Shown piece by piece: positions 18,481-27,897 of a stretch of 64,000 nucleotides of DNA. The translations under genes and the position numbers were made by a program. The notes beneath the pieces are model-generated. The model did not search any database, was not told where the DNA came from, and saw nothing but the letters and a program-made list of their open reading frames with translations. The stretch spans positions 1,860,001-1,924,000 of the forward strand of contig NC_014158.1 of assembly GCF_000092225.1 (NCBI RefSeq). Direction: 5' to 3'. Position 1 is the stretch's first letter. Each line of letters begins with the position of its first letter. Origin of the DNA: Tsukamurella paurometabola DSM 20162 (GTDB taxonomy: Bacteria; Actinomycetota; Actinomycetes; Mycobacteriales; Mycobacteriaceae).

Positions 18481-19353
18481 ATGGGCGCCATCGACTTCCT
18501 CAAGGGCCACGGCACCGAGAACGACTTCGTGATCCTCCCGGACCCCGGGGTCGACATCGACCTCACGCCGCAGCTGGTGGCGGCGCTGTGCGACCGCCGC
18601 GCCGGCATCGGCGCCGACGGTGTGCTGCGCATCGCCCGTGCGGGTGACCTCGCGGATGCGGGCGTCCTCGACGCGCTGCCGGCCGGCGTCGCCCGCGAGG
18701 ACTGGTTCATGGACTATCGCAATTCCGACGGTTCGATCGCCGAGATGTGCGGCAACGGCGTCCGGGTGTTCGCGCACGTGCTCACCGCGTCCTCCTTGGT
18801 ACCGGGGCCCGAGTTCGTGGTCGGCTCCCGTGCCGGTGGACGCCCCGTCGTGGTGCACCACGCCGATCCCGAGGCTGCGGATGTCTCGGTGGCCATGGGG
18901 CCCGCCACCGTGTTCGGTTCCTCCTCCGCCGGGGTCGACGGACGCGACCTCGCGGGGATCGCCGTGGACGTGGGCAATCCGCACCTGGCCTGCGTGGTCC
19001 CCGGGCTCACCGCCGCGGACCTCGGCGGCCTCGACGTCGCGAGCCCTCCGAGCTTCGACCACGGCCTCTTCCCGCACGGCACCAACGTCGAGGTCATCAC
19101 GCCGCTCGTCGACGGTGCGGTGCACATGCGGGTGCACGAGCGCGGCTCGGGAGAGACCCGGTCGTGCGGGACCGGCACCGTCGCCGCCGCCGTCGCCGCG
19201 CTCCGGTCCGACGACCGCCAGGAGGGCGTGGTCGGCGTGCACGTGCCCGGTGGCACCGTCACCGTCACCGTCGCACCCGACGGTGCCGTGCTCCGCGGGC
19301 CGAGCCGCATCGTGGCCACCGGCACCGTCCGGATCGGCGCGCTGGGCGCCTGA
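18481..19353 (+). CDS. dapF: Diaminopimelate epimerase
   Basis: DapF, 290 residues: interconverts LL- and meso-diaminopimelate for peptidoglycan and lysine synthesis. The two-base mechanism cysteines are C90 (EMCGNGVR) and C229 (RSCGTGT). The substrate loops GTENDF (about 11-16) and GNPH (about 165-168) are intact. The protein is somewhat longer than the usual 275, through small loops around residues 55-75. ATG 18481 follows TAGACT by 7 nt. Confidence 0.97.
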   Translation: MGAIDFLKGHGTENDFVILPDPGVDIDLTPQLVAALCDRRAGIGADGVLRIARAGDLADAGVLDALPAGVAREDWFMDYRNSDGSIAEMCGNGVRVFAHVLTASSLVPGPEFVVGSRAGGRPVVVHHADPEAADVSVAMGPATVFGSSSAGVDGRDLAGIAVDVGNPHLACVVPGLTAADLGGLDVASPPSFDHGLFPHGTNVEVITPLVDGAVHMRVHERGSGETRSCGTGTVAAAVAALRSDDRQEGVVGVHVPGGTVTVTVAPDGAVLRGPSRIVATGTVRIGALGA

Positions 19354-19415
19354 CCGGTTCGCCCCGGGAAAACTCGCGTGACCTCGGGTGCACCCGCGTG
19401 TCACACTTGAGGCAT

Positions 19416-20855
19416 ATGACAGACACAGATACCTGGGAACCGGCACCCGGCACGCAGCCCACCGTCGGTGAACTCCAGCTCCAGGAGCGTTCGTCGCTCC
19501 GCCGCGTCGCCGGTCTCTCGACCGAGCTCGACGATGTCACCGAGGTCGAATACCGCCAGCTCCGCCTGGAGCAGGTGGTGCTCGTCGGCGTGTGGACCGA
19601 GGGGTCCGCGGCGCAGGCCGATTCGTCGCTCGCGGAACTGGCCGCACTCGCCGAGACCGCGGGATCGGTGGTGCTCGACGGGGTGGTACAGCGGCGCGAC
19701 CGGCCCGACCCCGCCACGTACATCGGCTCGGGCAAGGCTCATGAGTTGCGCGAGGTGGTGCTCGCGACCGGCGCCGACACCGTGATCTGCGACGGCGAGC
19801 TCACACCCGCCCAGCTCAACGCGTTGGAGAAGGTGGTGAAGGTCAAGGTGATCGATCGCACCGCCCTGATCCTCGACATCTTCGCTCAGCACGCCACCTC
19901 CCGTGAGGGCAAGGCGCAGGTCAGTCTCGCGCAGATGGAGTACATGCTGCCGCGACTGCGTGGCTGGGGCGAGGCTTTGTCCCGGCAGGCCGGTGGCCGC
20001 GCCGGCAGCAACGGCGGCGTGGGTCTGCGCGGTCCCGGCGAGACGAAGATCGAGACCGACCGTCGCCGGATCCGTGAGCGGATGGCCAAGCTGCGCCGGG
20101 AGATCAAGGGCATGAAGCAGGCCCGTGACACCAAGCGTGGTGCACGCCGCAGGTCGGGGGTCCCGGCCGTCGCGATCGCCGGCTACACCAACGCGGGCAA
20201 GTCGAGTCTGCTCAACGCGCTCACCGATGCCGGTGTCCTGGTACAGAATGCGCTGTTCGCAACCCTCGACCCGACGACCCGGCACGGCACCCTGACCGAT
20301 GGCCGTGATGTGGTCTTCACCGATACGGTCGGGTTCGTGCGGCACTTGCCCACCCAGCTGGTGGAGGCCTTCCGTTCCACCCTCGAGGAGGTGGTCGATG
20401 CCGACCTCCTGGTGCACGTGGTGGACGGCAGTGATCCGATGCCGCAGCGGCAGATTGACGCGGTGCGGCACGTCTTGCGCGAGGTGGCGGGGGAGCGCGA
20501 GGCCGCGCTGCCGCGGGAGCTGCTGGTGATCAACAAGACCGACGCCGCCGACCCGATGGTGCTGGCGCAGCTGCGGGTCGCGCTGCCGGAGGCGGTGTTC
20601 GTCTCCGCACACACCCGCGAGGGCATCGACGAGCTGATGCAACGGATGACGGACCTGATCACCGCCGGCGATGTCGAGGTCTCCGCCCTGGTCCCGTACG
20701 AGCGCGGCGATCTGGTCGCGCGGATTCACGCCGAGGGCACGATCCTCGCCACCGACCACGAGGCCGATGGCACCCGGATCACGGCGCGGGTTCCGGCTGC
20801 GCTGGCAGGAATGCTTCAACAGTTCGGCGCGGACGCGCCTGCTGTGGTCGAGTGA
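19416..20855 (+). CDS. hflX: GTPase HflX
   Basis: HflX, 479 residues: ribosome-splitting/rescue GTPase that acts on stalled or heat-damaged 50S subunits. An HflX-specific amino-terminal domain (about 55-200) ends with the Gly-rich [20 protein letters not shown] linker and a coiled coil. The G domain has G1 GYTNAGKSS (256-264), G3 DTVGFV and G4 NKTD. ATG 19416 follows a TTGAGG purine-rich stretch; the frame is open upstream into dapF in another phase. The DUF1345 gene starts within the stop codon (GTGA). Confidence 0.95.
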   Translation: MTDTDTWEPAPGTQPTVGELQLQERSSLRRVAGLSTELDDVTEVEYRQLRLEQVVLVGVWTEGSAAQADSSLAELAALAETAGSVVLDGVVQRRDRPDPATYIGSGKAHELREVVLATGADTVICDGELTPAQLNALEKVVKVKVIDRTALILDIFAQHATSREGKAQVSLAQMEYMLPRLRGWGEALSRQAGGRAGSNGGVGLRGPGETKIETDRRRIRERMAKLRREIKGMKQARDTKRGARRRSGVPAVAIAGYTNAGKSSLLNALTDAGVLVQNALFATLDPTTRHGTLTDGRDVVFTDTVGFVRHLPTQLVEAFRSTLEEVVDADLLVHVVDGSDPMPQRQIDAVRHVLREVAGEREAALPRELLVINKTDAADPMVLAQLRVALPEAVFVSAHTREGIDELMQRMTDLITAGDVEVSALVPYERGDLVARIHAEGTILATDHEADGTRITARVPAALAGMLQQFGADAPAVVE

Positions 20856-21505
20856 GCCGGCCGGCCGCCGGACCGCCGGTGTCCGCCTCGTCCCGGCTCG
20901 CGGCGTCGGCCGTGATCGGGGTTGCCGCGGCTCTGGTCGTCGGTGGCCTGGTCGATCCGACGCTCGGCGTGCTCGTCGGTATCGGCGCAGCGGCCAGCGT
21001 CTTCGCGGCCTCGGGATGGGTGGTGCTGTGGCCGCTGGACGCGGCGTCGACCCGGGCGACGGTGCAGCGCGAGAACTTCCGGCCGCGGGTAGCGGAACTG
21101 GTGGTGGCGGTGCTCGCACTGAGCGGATTGGTCGCGATCGTGGCGCTGCTGGTGGCCGGGCGGTCCGAGAACAAGGATGCACCGGCCGCCGCGGCCCTCA
21201 TCGCCGCCTTCGCGGTGTGGGCGGCGCTGCACCTGACCTACTCCACGCAGTACGCCGCGCTCTATTACGGCGACCGCGGCGACGAACCCGGTGGGATCGA
21301 CTGGGGCAGTGACGATCCGCCTGCGTATCGGGACTTCTTCTACTTCAGTTACAACCTGGGAATGACGTATCAGGTCTCCGACACGGGGGTCTCCTCGCGC
21401 GAGATCCGCAGTGTCGTGCTCCGGCATTGCCTGTTGTCCTACGTCTTCGGAACGTTGATCCTGGCGACCGCGATCAACCTGGTGGTGGGGATCGTCGCGG
21501 GCTAG
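20852..21505 (+). CDS. DUF1345 family membrane protein
   Basis: Protein of 217 residues with five membrane segments and the DUF1345 hallmark in its second half ([20 protein letters not shown], then a conserved Arg/His pair and [18 protein letters not shown]). Function unknown; sometimes compared with small two-pore channels. GTG 20852 overlaps the hflX stop codon. Its TAG stop and the TAG of the convergent LysR gene share the palindrome CTAG at 21502-21505. Confidence 0.88.
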   Translation: MSRPAAGPPVSASSRLAASAVIGVAAALVVGGLVDPTLGVLVGIGAAASVFAASGWVVLWPLDAASTRATVQRENFRPRVAELVVAVLALSGLVAIVALLVAGRSENKDAPAAAALIAAFAVWAALHLTYSTQYAALYYGDRGDEPGGIDWGSDDPPAYRDFFYFSYNLGMTYQVSDTGVSSREIRSVVLRHCLLSYVFGTLILATAINLVVGIVAG

Positions 21506-22338
21506 GTCGCGGTGAGTGCGGCCGCCGCCTCGCGGACCGCGTTGCGCACTGCTGCGGGCACCCGGTCGCCGATGGTCACGGCGAATCCGATCGGGGGCGG
21601 GCTCGGTAGCGAATTCACCACGGCCAGGCCATCGGTGGCGTCGATCTCAGGCAACAGGGTGGCACCGAGACCGCCTCGGGTCGCCGAGTAGAGGCCGGCC
21701 AGGTTGGCGGCTTCGGCCGCGACCACATGGCTCACGTGGTGACGGTGCAGGGCCTCGACGGCGGGCGCGCGCAGCACACAGGGCTCGTCGAACAGCAGTA
21801 CGGGCACATCCTCGGCCGGCGGCGTCCAGTCCCGTGCGGCGTACCAGTGCAGGGCGATCGCCCCCACCGCATCGGGATGTGCGGTCGGGGCGAGGAAGAT
21901 CGCCGCATCGGCGAGGCCGTGCTCGACGGCGCCCGCCACCTGGCTGCTCCGGTCGAACCGGAATTGTGCGGTCCACCCGCCAGGTAGGTCGCGTAGGCCC
22001 GCGCTGAGAGCCGGGATCAGCAGATCGGCGCCGTGCTCGGTCGCGGCGATGGTCAATACTCGGGGCGCGGGCGACGCCAGTTCGACGATTGCGGCGTCGT
22101 GGGCCTCGAGGATCGCCTGGGCGTGACGCAGCAGCCGTGTGCCGTGATCGGTGAAACGCACTCCGCGTCCGGTCTTCTCGACGATGGCCGCGCCGCTCGT
22201 GCGCTCCAGCCGGCGCAGGTGAGCACTCACCGTCGATTGGGTGAGATGCAGCGCCTGGGCGGCCCGGTGCACGCCGCCGCAACGCGCGACCGCCACGACA
22301 CTGCGGAGCGGGACGATATCGAGCACGCGATCCGACAT
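21502..22338 (-). CDS. LysR-family regulator
   Basis: Regulator of 278 residues. The winged-helix DNA-binding domain is at residues 5-65 ([31 protein letters not shown]), with an effector-binding domain following. ATG 22338 is preferred: TATCGT ends 6 nt upstream (22345-22350, minus strand). ATG 22374 would add 12 residues. It is divergent from a DMT-family exporter with 78 nt between start codons, the usual sign that it controls that transporter. The effector is unknown. Confidence 0.9.
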   Translation of the reverse strand: MSDRVLDIVPLRSVVAVARCGGVHRAAQALHLTQSTVSAHLRRLERTSGAAIVEKTGRGVRFTDHGTRLLRHAQAILEAHDAAIVELASPAPRVLTIAATEHGADLLIPALSAGLRDLPGGWTAQFRFDRSSQVAGAVEHGLADAAIFLAPTAHPDAVGAIALHWYAARDWTPPAEDVPVLLFDEPCVLRAPAVEALHRHHVSHVVAAEAANLAGLYSATRGGLGATLLPEIDATDGLAVVNSLPSPPPIGFAVTIGDRVPAAVRNAVREAAAALTAT

Positions 22339-22416
22339 GAATGAACGATATTCTCGATCGATCGCGATCGTCAATCATTGTTGGACGCCGCTGTGGTAGC
22401 CGTTCGACCATGGGGC
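22339..22416. promoter_or_regulatory. LysR/DMT divergent control region
   Basis: It holds the minus-strand -10 TATCGT (22345-22350) for the LysR gene and a GATCGATCGCGATC palindrome-rich core (about 22355-22370). An ATTNNN...AAT-like LysR T-N11-A site can be drawn in several ways. No unambiguous operator can be chosen by eye. Confidence 0.4.
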
Positions 22417-23391
22417 ATGCGCATCCCGCCCGTTCTCGCCGTGTCCGTCGTGCTGCTCTGGGCCCTCGGCTATCCGGTCGCGGCGATCGGCGTCGCCTCC
22501 ATGAGTCCGTTCCTTCTGCTCTTGCTGCGGTTCGCGATCTCGGGCGTGCTCATGATCGGGTTGGTCAGGGCGACGCACCGGACGTTGCCGCGCGGCGCGG
22601 ATCTGACACACGCCGCGGTAGCGGGGCTACTCACGCAGGCCGTGCAGTTCCTCGGCTGCTATCTGGGGCTGCAGGCGGGGGTTCCCGCCGGGGTCGCCGC
22701 GCTCATCCTGGGAGTGAATCCGGCGGCCACAGCGGTAGTGGCGCGGATCGCGCTGGGCGAGCGACTGACCGGACGCAAAGTGGTCGCCGCCGGTCTCGGT
22801 CTCGGAGCCGTCGTCGCGGCGTGCTGGTCGACGGTGCCGCAGCTCGCGCACGCGGGAGCGGGTATCGGGTTCACCGTGCTCGGGCTGGCGGGCTTGGCGG
22901 TAGGCGGCGTCTATCAGCAGCGGTTCTGCCGGAACGTCGATCCGGTCGCGGGTAACGCCGTGGGGCTGCTCGTGGCCGCCGCGCCGGCCGCCGCGCTCAC
23001 CGCGGCTTTCGGTGCCACCGTGACCGACCCCGGTCGGGCGGCACTCGTCCTGGTCGTGATGGTGCTGGTGAATTCGATGGTGGCCACCACGCTGTATCTG
23101 CGGGTGATCGCAGTGGCCGGGGCGGGTGGCGCGGCCATGCTGTTCGCTCTGATCCCGGCAGTCGCCGCGCTGCTCAGCGCCGTATTGGTCGCTGAATCGA
23201 TGCGGCCGGGTGCCGTGATCGGCGTGGTACTCGGCAGTATCGCGTGCCTCACCGCATCGTGGGGCTCGCGGAGGCCTCCGCTTGCCGGAGTGGGCGGTCC
23301 ATCCTCGGAGGGCGATCGCCTTCGCGGTGAGGACCGTCGCGGGCTCGGCGGGACGCTCCAGGTGCGTCCCGCTGGACGGGGCTACCGATGA
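22417..23391 (+). CDS. EamA/DMT-superfamily transporter
   Basis: Ten-helix drug/metabolite transporter of 324 residues with two EamA repeats (about 8-138 and 148-285). Relatives export amino acids or metabolites, such as RhtA and YdcZ types. After the last helix a hydrophilic, Arg/Gly-rich tail of about 40 residues is longer than usual. ATG 22417 is the first methionine just before the first helix; in-frame TTG and GTG codons upstream lack a ribosome-binding site. Divergent from the LysR gene that probably regulates it. Confidence 0.88.
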   Translation: MRIPPVLAVSVVLLWALGYPVAAIGVASMSPFLLLLLRFAISGVLMIGLVRATHRTLPRGADLTHAAVAGLLTQAVQFLGCYLGLQAGVPAGVAALILGVNPAATAVVARIALGERLTGRKVVAAGLGLGAVVAACWSTVPQLAHAGAGIGFTVLGLAGLAVGGVYQQRFCRNVDPVAGNAVGLLVAAAPAAALTAAFGATVTDPGRAALVLVVMVLVNSMVATTLYLRVIAVAGAGGAAMLFALIPAVAALLSAVLVAESMRPGAVIGVVLGSIACLTASWGSRRPPLAGVGGPSSEGDRLRGEDRRGLGGTLQVRPAGRGYR

Positions 23392-23419
23392 CCGCTGAAG
23401 TGTTCGCTATCGCAATCCG

Positions 23420-23425
23420 TAGAAT
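23420..23425 (+). promoter_or_regulatory. Candidate -10 of the 115-residue membrane protein gene
   Basis: TAGAAT, 36 nt before GTG 23462. Unlike most genes here, this one has a proper ribosome-binding site (GAGGGAGG) after a leader. Confidence 0.35.
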
Positions 23426-23461
23426 TGTGTGAGTCAACAGATTCGCTAGAGGGAGGCGCGA

Positions 23462-23809
23462 GTGAGCTTCTTCGCTCCGACGATGTCGGCTGTCGTCGTC
23501 TTCGTCTTCGCGGTGATCGTCGTGCCGCTGTGCGGACTCGCCCGAGTCCGCATGCCCGACTGGATCACGTGGGCTGCGCTGATCACCGGCATCCTCGCGG
23601 GGCTGCTCACCGCGAGCCGGGAACTATCGGTTCTCGCGCCGCTCAGCGTGCTGGCATTCTCGGTGATCGCGCTGATCGGGTGGCTCAAAGAAGAGCACTG
23701 GGCCGGACGGTACAACGCCAGCCAGCTGGGGCGCGGTGCTCTGTTCCACGCGTACGGAATCGGGGCGTTCTTCGCGACGCTCATCGGACTGCTGCTGCGC
23801 ATGTTCTGA
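23462..23809 (+). CDS. Small membrane protein of unknown function
   Basis: Protein of 115 residues with four hydrophobic segments (about 8-27, 35-52, 57-74, 93-113) and a short charged loop KEEHWAGRYNASQLGRG before the last. No family recognised. GTG 23462 has a strong GAGGGAGG ribosome-binding site. Convergent with the TetR gene. Confidence 0.7.
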   Translation: MSFFAPTMSAVVVFVFAVIVVPLCGLARVRMPDWITWAALITGILAGLLTASRELSVLAPLSVLAFSVIALIGWLKEEHWAGRYNASQLGRGALFHAYGIGAFFATLIGLLLRMF

Positions 23810-23833
23810 GCGTTCGTCATCGCCACGCGGGAA

Positions 23834-24433
23834 TCAACCCGACCGTCCGGACTGTGCCGTGGTCTCCGCGCCGCGCAACAGCAGTTCGACCATCGAGGCC
23901 GCGGTGTCGGGTTGGGGTGCGCTGCCGATGATCATGTCGGACCAGAGGAAGGATTCGGCGAGTCGGACGATGGCGTAGGCGAGGTCGCCGCGTGAGACGC
24001 CGTGCACGACACCGGATCGCGGTAGGTCTATCGCGTCGAGCCACCCCGCGACCCACGAGATCAGGCGCTCCTGCACCACGCTGCTGCCCGATTGCAGCAC
24101 GCGCATGGCGAACTCCGGTTCGTCGGAGGCGAACCGCGCCAGGGGTGGGTAGCCGCGCACCTCGTAGGCGAGCCGGGAGAACGCGCGGAGGAACGCGGCC
24201 CGGTCGCGAATCGGCTCATCGGCCTCGACGCGCGCGATCGCCTGCGCGATGCCCAGCCAGATCGCCTCACCCACCACCTGTTCGCGGCTGTCGAACCAGC
24301 GGTACACGGTTGCCCGGCCGACGCCCTGGTCCGTCGCCAACTGACCGATGTCGACCCGGCGTCCTTCGCGAAACCAATCCGCCGCGCGGCGAATCAGCGC
24401 GATGTGGTTGGCAGGACGGTCGGGATGAGACAT
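23834..24433 (-). CDS. TetR-family regulator
   Basis: Regulator of 199 residues with an amino-terminal TetR helix-turn-helix (about residues 12-57, with DQGVGRATVYRWFDSREQVV) and a QsdR-like ligand-binding domain. It is divergent from the two acyl-CoA dehydrogenase genes with 55 nt between start codons and covered by an inverted repeat, so it likely represses them and itself. Ligand unknown; acyl-CoA is a reasonable guess from context. Confidence 0.88.
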   Translation of the reverse strand: MSHPDRPANHIALIRRAADWFREGRRVDIGQLATDQGVGRATVYRWFDSREQVVGEAIWLGIAQAIARVEADEPIRDRAAFLRAFSRLAYEVRGYPPLARFASDEPEFAMRVLQSGSSVVQERLISWVAGWLDAIDLPRSGVVHGVSRGDLAYAIVRLAESFLWSDMIIGSAPQPDTAASMVELLLRGAETTAQSGRSG

Positions 24434-24449
24434 ACTCCTATTTTGTCTC
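24427..24449. promoter_or_regulatory. Candidate TetR operator
   Basis: Inverted repeat GAGACA-N11-TGTCTC spanning the TetR start codon and lying 40 nt upstream of the first dehydrogenase gene. Size and position suit a TetR dimer acting on both genes. Confidence 0.5.
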
Positions 24450-24488
24450 GCCTGTTGGCGGGTGTCAAAGCTCAGAGGAGAATCCTGC

Positions 24489-25721
24489 ATGGATGTGAAC
24501 TTCACGGCCGAGGAAGAGGCGTTCCGGGACGAGGTCCGTGCGTTCCTGGACACGCATCTCACCCCCGACCTGCGCGCCGCGGGCAACTTGGCGACCAGCG
24601 TGTACTCGGACCACGACGCGAGTCTGCAGTGGCAGGCGATTCTGCACGAGCGCGGCTGGGCCGCACCGGCGTGGCCCGTGGAGTACGGCGGCCAGGACTG
24701 GACCGTCGGTCAGCACTACATCTTCTCCCGTGAATCGGTGCTGGCCGGCGCCCCGTTCCTGTCGCCGATGGGTATTCGGATGGTGGCGCACGCGATCATC
24801 CGATTCGGTACCGAGGAACAGAAGAAGTTCTTCCTGCCGGGCATCCTCGATGCCTCGGTGTTCTTCTGCCAGGGCTACTCCGAACCGGAATCCGGCTCGG
24901 ATCTGGCGTCCCTGCAGATGCGTGCCGAATCCGACGGCGACGACTTCCTGCTGACGGGATCGAAGATCTGGACCACGCACGCACGCGAGGCCAACTGGAT
25001 GTTCGCCTTGGTGCGGACGTCGAAGCAGGAGCGCAAGCAGCAGGGGATCACCTTCATCCTGCTCGACCTCACGGTGCCCGGCATCGAGATCCAGCCGCTC
25101 GTGATGGCCTCGGGTGAGGAGGTGCAGAACGTCGTCTTCTTCGACAAGGTCCGCGTCCCGAAGGCGAACGTCCTCGGTGAGATCGACCAGGGCTGGACGG
25201 TCGCCAAGTACCTCCTGGAGTTCGAACGCGGCGGCGGCGCGGCGGCGCCGTGGCTGCAGGTCTCGCTGGACCGGCTCGCGGAGCAGGCGAGAACGGTGCC
25301 CGGCCGTGGCGGCAGACCGCTCGCCGAGGATCCCGACTTCGAACTGGGCCTCGCCGAACTGCACGCGCGGGTCGACGTGCTCGAGATTCTCGAACACCGC
25401 TCGCTCGCGGTGCTGGCGGCGGGTGGAAACCCCGGACCGGCATCGTCGATGCTCAAGATCCTCGGCACCGAGATCAGCCAGGCGGTCACCGAGTTCATCC
25501 ACAAGAGCGCCGGTCCCCGCGGGCGGATCTATCAGCCACATGTGACGCGCCCGGGTGGCCCGGTGGTCGAGTACGTTCCGCCGGCCGACGGTGCGCACAG
25601 CGGTGACCTGTGGCAAGCGGTGGCGCCCCTGCGCTACTTCAACGACCGAGCCGGCTCGATCTACGCCGGCTCCAACGAGATTCAACGAAACATCCTGGCG
25701 AAAGCGGCATTGGGGCTGTAA
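24489..25721 (+). CDS. Acyl-CoA dehydrogenase, large-subunit type
   Basis: FAD-dependent acyl-CoA dehydrogenase of 410 residues. The flavin/substrate segments CQGYSEPESGSDLASLQ and GSKIWTTHA are in the middle domain; the carboxy-terminal helical domain ends SIYAGSNEIQRNILAKAALGL. It resembles the large subunit of two-component dehydrogenases such as PimC and mycobacterial FadE20. ATG 24489 has GAGGAG upstream. The second dehydrogenase gene begins at the very next base, which suggests an alpha2-beta2 enzyme. The acyl chain it uses is unknown. Confidence 0.9.
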   Translation: MDVNFTAEEEAFRDEVRAFLDTHLTPDLRAAGNLATSVYSDHDASLQWQAILHERGWAAPAWPVEYGGQDWTVGQHYIFSRESVLAGAPFLSPMGIRMVAHAIIRFGTEEQKKFFLPGILDASVFFCQGYSEPESGSDLASLQMRAESDGDDFLLTGSKIWTTHAREANWMFALVRTSKQERKQQGITFILLDLTVPGIEIQPLVMASGEEVQNVVFFDKVRVPKANVLGEIDQGWTVAKYLLEFERGGGAAAPWLQVSLDRLAEQARTVPGRGGRPLAEDPDFELGLAELHARVDVLEILEHRSLAVLAAGGNPGPASSMLKILGTEISQAVTEFIHKSAGPRGRIYQPHVTRPGGPVVEYVPPADGAHSGDLWQAVAPLRYFNDRAGSIYAGSNEIQRNILAKAALGL

Positions 25722-26867
25722 ATGGACTTCACACTCACCGACGAACAAGCCCTACTGCGCGACTCCGTGACCGCGTACCTGACGGGACGGTATCCACTCC
25801 TCGAATCGCGCCGGGCCGCCCGCTCTCCGGAACGCTGGCAGCCGGAAGTGTGGGAGGCGTTCGCCTCCGAGCTCGGGATCCTCGCCGCGACGCTGCCGGA
25901 GTCGGTCGGCGGGCTCGGCGGCGGGCCGGAGGAGATGATGGTGATCAGCGAAGCGCTCGGTGCCGCGCTCGTCGTGGAACCCTATGTGGGTACCGCGGTG
26001 GTGGGCGGTGCCCTGCTGACGGGGGCGGGCGGGCCGGCAGCCGACGCCCTCGCCGAATCCGTCGCCGAAGGTCACGCGCGGATCGCCCTCGCTCTCACCG
26101 AACCGGAATCGGGCCGCGAACCGTGGGACGTTCACTGCACGGCCACGCCGGACGGCGACGGCTACGTCCTCTCCGGCGAGAAGATCGTGGTCGCTGATCT
26201 ACCTCTGGCGACGCATCTGATCGTCGTGGCCCGGACCTCCGGGGATCGGCTCGACCGGGACGGATTGTCGCTGTTCCTGATCGACTTCGACGCGCAGAAG
26301 CCGCCGACAGGCGTCGAGGCGCACTATTACCGGACGATCGACGACCACCACACCGGAGATCTGCGCTTCACCGATCTTGAGGTTCCGGCCTCCGCACTGC
26401 TCGGCACCGCCGGTCAGGCGTGGCCGGTGGTCGAACGCGCACTGGACAACGGCACCGCTGCCGTGTGCGCCGAGGCGGTGGGTGTGATGCGCCGCGTGGT
26501 GGCCGATACGGTGGAGTACGCCAAGCAGCGCAAGCAGTTCGGCGTGCCGATCGGATCGTTCCAGGCCTTGCAGCACCGGATGGTCGACATGTCGCTCGAA
26601 CTGGAGCAGGCCGTGGCGGCGACCTATCTCGCGGTGCTCAACCTGTCCGGTCCCGACCGACGCCGCGCGCGGGCGGTCTCGGCCGCGAAGATCACCATCG
26701 CGCGGGCGGCCAGATTCATCGGCCAGAACGCCGTCCAGTTGCACGGCGGTATGGGGATGACCGAGGAACTGGCGATCGGGCACTACTTCAAGCGGCTCAC
26801 CGCGATCGAGACGGAGTTCGGCTCCGCCACCGATCACCTGCACCGGTACGCCGAGCTCGCCCGCTGA
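25722..26867 (+). CDS. Acyl-CoA dehydrogenase, small-subunit type
   Basis: Acyl-CoA dehydrogenase homologue of 381 residues, shorter and more diverged than the preceding one and similar in layout to PimD-like small subunits. It has the Arg-containing YAKQRKQFGVPIGSFQALQH segment that binds FAD and the QLHGGMGMTEELAIGHYFKR stretch. The usual first-subunit motif CQ(G)YSEP is replaced by ALTEPESGREP. ATG 25722 abuts the previous stop codon with no spacer, so translation is coupled. A palindrome terminator follows. Confidence 0.9.
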   Translation: MDFTLTDEQALLRDSVTAYLTGRYPLLESRRAARSPERWQPEVWEAFASELGILAATLPESVGGLGGGPEEMMVISEALGAALVVEPYVGTAVVGGALLTGAGGPAADALAESVAEGHARIALALTEPESGREPWDVHCTATPDGDGYVLSGEKIVVADLPLATHLIVVARTSGDRLDRDGLSLFLIDFDAQKPPTGVEAHYYRTIDDHHTGDLRFTDLEVPASALLGTAGQAWPVVERALDNGTAAVCAEAVGVMRRVVADTVEYAKQRKQFGVPIGSFQALQHRMVDMSLELEQAVAATYLAVLNLSGPDRRRARAVSAAKITIARAARFIGQNAVQLHGGMGMTEELAIGHYFKRLTAIETEFGSATDHLHRYAELAR

Positions 26868-26881
26868 TCCCGGTGTGAACA

Positions 26882-26919
26882 CGCCTCACCCCCGTCCGGA
26901 TCCGGACGGGGGTGAGGCG
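26882..26919. terminator. Bidirectional terminator, perfect 38-bp palindrome
   Basis: A perfect palindrome centred on GGATCC with 19-base arms. It lies between the convergent dehydrogenase and lexA genes, 15 nt after one stop codon and 14 nt after the other. It serves both. Confidence 0.85.
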
Positions 26920-26932
26920 CACAGGGAGCGAA

Positions 26933-27643
26933 TCAGATGCGGCGCATGACGGTGACGACCTTGCCGAGCACCACGGCGTCATTACCGTGGATCGGATCGA
27001 ACGCCGGGTTGTGGGGCATCAGCCAGACGTCCTTGCCGGTGCGCCGGAACGTTTTCACCGTGGCCTCGCCATCGAGCATCGCAGCGACGATGTCACCGTT
27101 CTCCGCGACCGACTGCTGCCGCACCACGACCCAGTCGCCGTCGCAGATCGCGGCGTCCACCATGGACTCGCCGACCACCTTGAGCAGGAACAGCGACCCC
27201 TCGCCCACGAGCTCGCGGGGGAGGGGGAAGATCTCCTCCACAGCCTCCTCGGCGAGGATGGGCCCGCCCGCCGCGATCCGGCCGAGTACCGGGACGAAGG
27301 CCGGCTCGGGCATTCGCTCTTCGTCTTCCATGACCCGCTGGATGACCTGTGCGGTGCGTTCCTCGGTGCCTTGGACGTTCACCGCACGCGGACGGTTCGG
27401 ATCCCGGTGCAGGAAGCCGAGGCGTTCGAGCGTGCGCAGCTGGTGAGCGACGGATGAGGTGGAGGTGAGCCCGACCTCGTCGCCGATCTCGCGGATGCTG
27501 GGCGGGTAGCCGCGGTCTCGGACGGACCTACGGATCACCTCGAGCACCTGCTTCTGCCGCCGCGTGAGGTGATCCTCGGACACATTGCCCTGCGCATCGC
27601 GGAAGCGCTTGTCGCGGTGTTGAATCTGCCGTTCCTCTGTCAT
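26933..27643 (-). CDS. lexA: LexA repressor
   Basis: LexA, 236 residues: SOS repressor. The winged helix-turn-helix is at about residues 25-85. The self-cleavage bond is A125-G126, and the catalytic dyad is S160 (GESMVDA) and K197 (ATVKTFR). ATG 27643 follows GAGGAACGAG; the open frame upstream lacks LexA similarity. It has its own SOS box (27703-27718) next to a TACAGT -10, so it is autoregulated. It also targets recA (6252-6267) and is divergent from the LysM gene, as in mycobacteria. Confidence 0.97.
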   Translation of the reverse strand: MTEERQIQHRDKRFRDAQGNVSEDHLTRRQKQVLEVIRRSVRDRGYPPSIREIGDEVGLTSTSSVAHQLRTLERLGFLHRDPNRPRAVNVQGTEERTAQVIQRVMEDEERMPEPAFVPVLGRIAAGGPILAEEAVEEIFPLPRELVGEGSLFLLKVVGESMVDAAICDGDWVVVRQQSVAENGDIVAAMLDGEATVKTFRRTGKDVWLMPHNPAFDPIHGNDAVVLGKVVTVMRRI

Positions 27644-27677
27644 CGTCTCGTTCCTCACGCCCGTCGCTGGTGATTCC

Positions 27678-27683
27678 ACTGTA
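27678..27683 (-). promoter_or_regulatory. -10 element of lexA
   Basis: TACAGT on the minus strand, about 35 nt before the lexA start codon and about 20 nt downstream of the SOS box. LexA binding would block the -35 region. Confidence 0.55.
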
Positions 27684-27702
27684 GTCCAGTCCGAGCGACT
27701 CG

Positions 27703-27718
27703 ACAAACATTTGTTCGA
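27703..27718. promoter_or_regulatory. SOS box of lexA
   Basis: ACAAAC-attt-GTTCGA: the right half is perfect and the left half has two mismatches to TCGAAC-N4-GTTCGA. It sits in a longer imperfect palindrome, CTCGACAAACATTTGTTCGAG. Confidence 0.75.
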
Positions 27719-27831
27719 GAATTTCGCCCGCGTGTCTTCCCTTCGATCGGACCCTGTGATAGAAATCGAACAGAGATTCTTTCGAACACATGCACGCACA
27801 CTGGTGTGACTGGTGGGGCTGGATTGAAAAC

Positions 27832-27854
27832 TTGTCAGTCCCCCTCGGTACACC
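27832..27854 (+). promoter_or_regulatory. RecA-NDp-type promoter of the LysM gene
   Basis: TTGTCAGTC, 8-nt spacer, TACACC. It matches TTGTCRGTG-N8-TANNNT except for the last base of each half. The 13-base core AAAACTTGTCAGT is identical to that of the recA promoter, which makes PafBC control likely. The -10 ends 43 nt before the start codon. Confidence 0.65.
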
Positions 27855-27897
27855 AGTAAGTGCATAGGAGCGTCCGCCATCCACTAGAGGAGAAGTC

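Noticed and set aside
27766-27797. Two TCGAACA repeats (27766 and 27782), the second in TCGAACACATGCACGC, as SOS boxes for the LysM gene
   Set aside because: Only left half-sites match. They were not called as LexA sites, though weak binding is possible.
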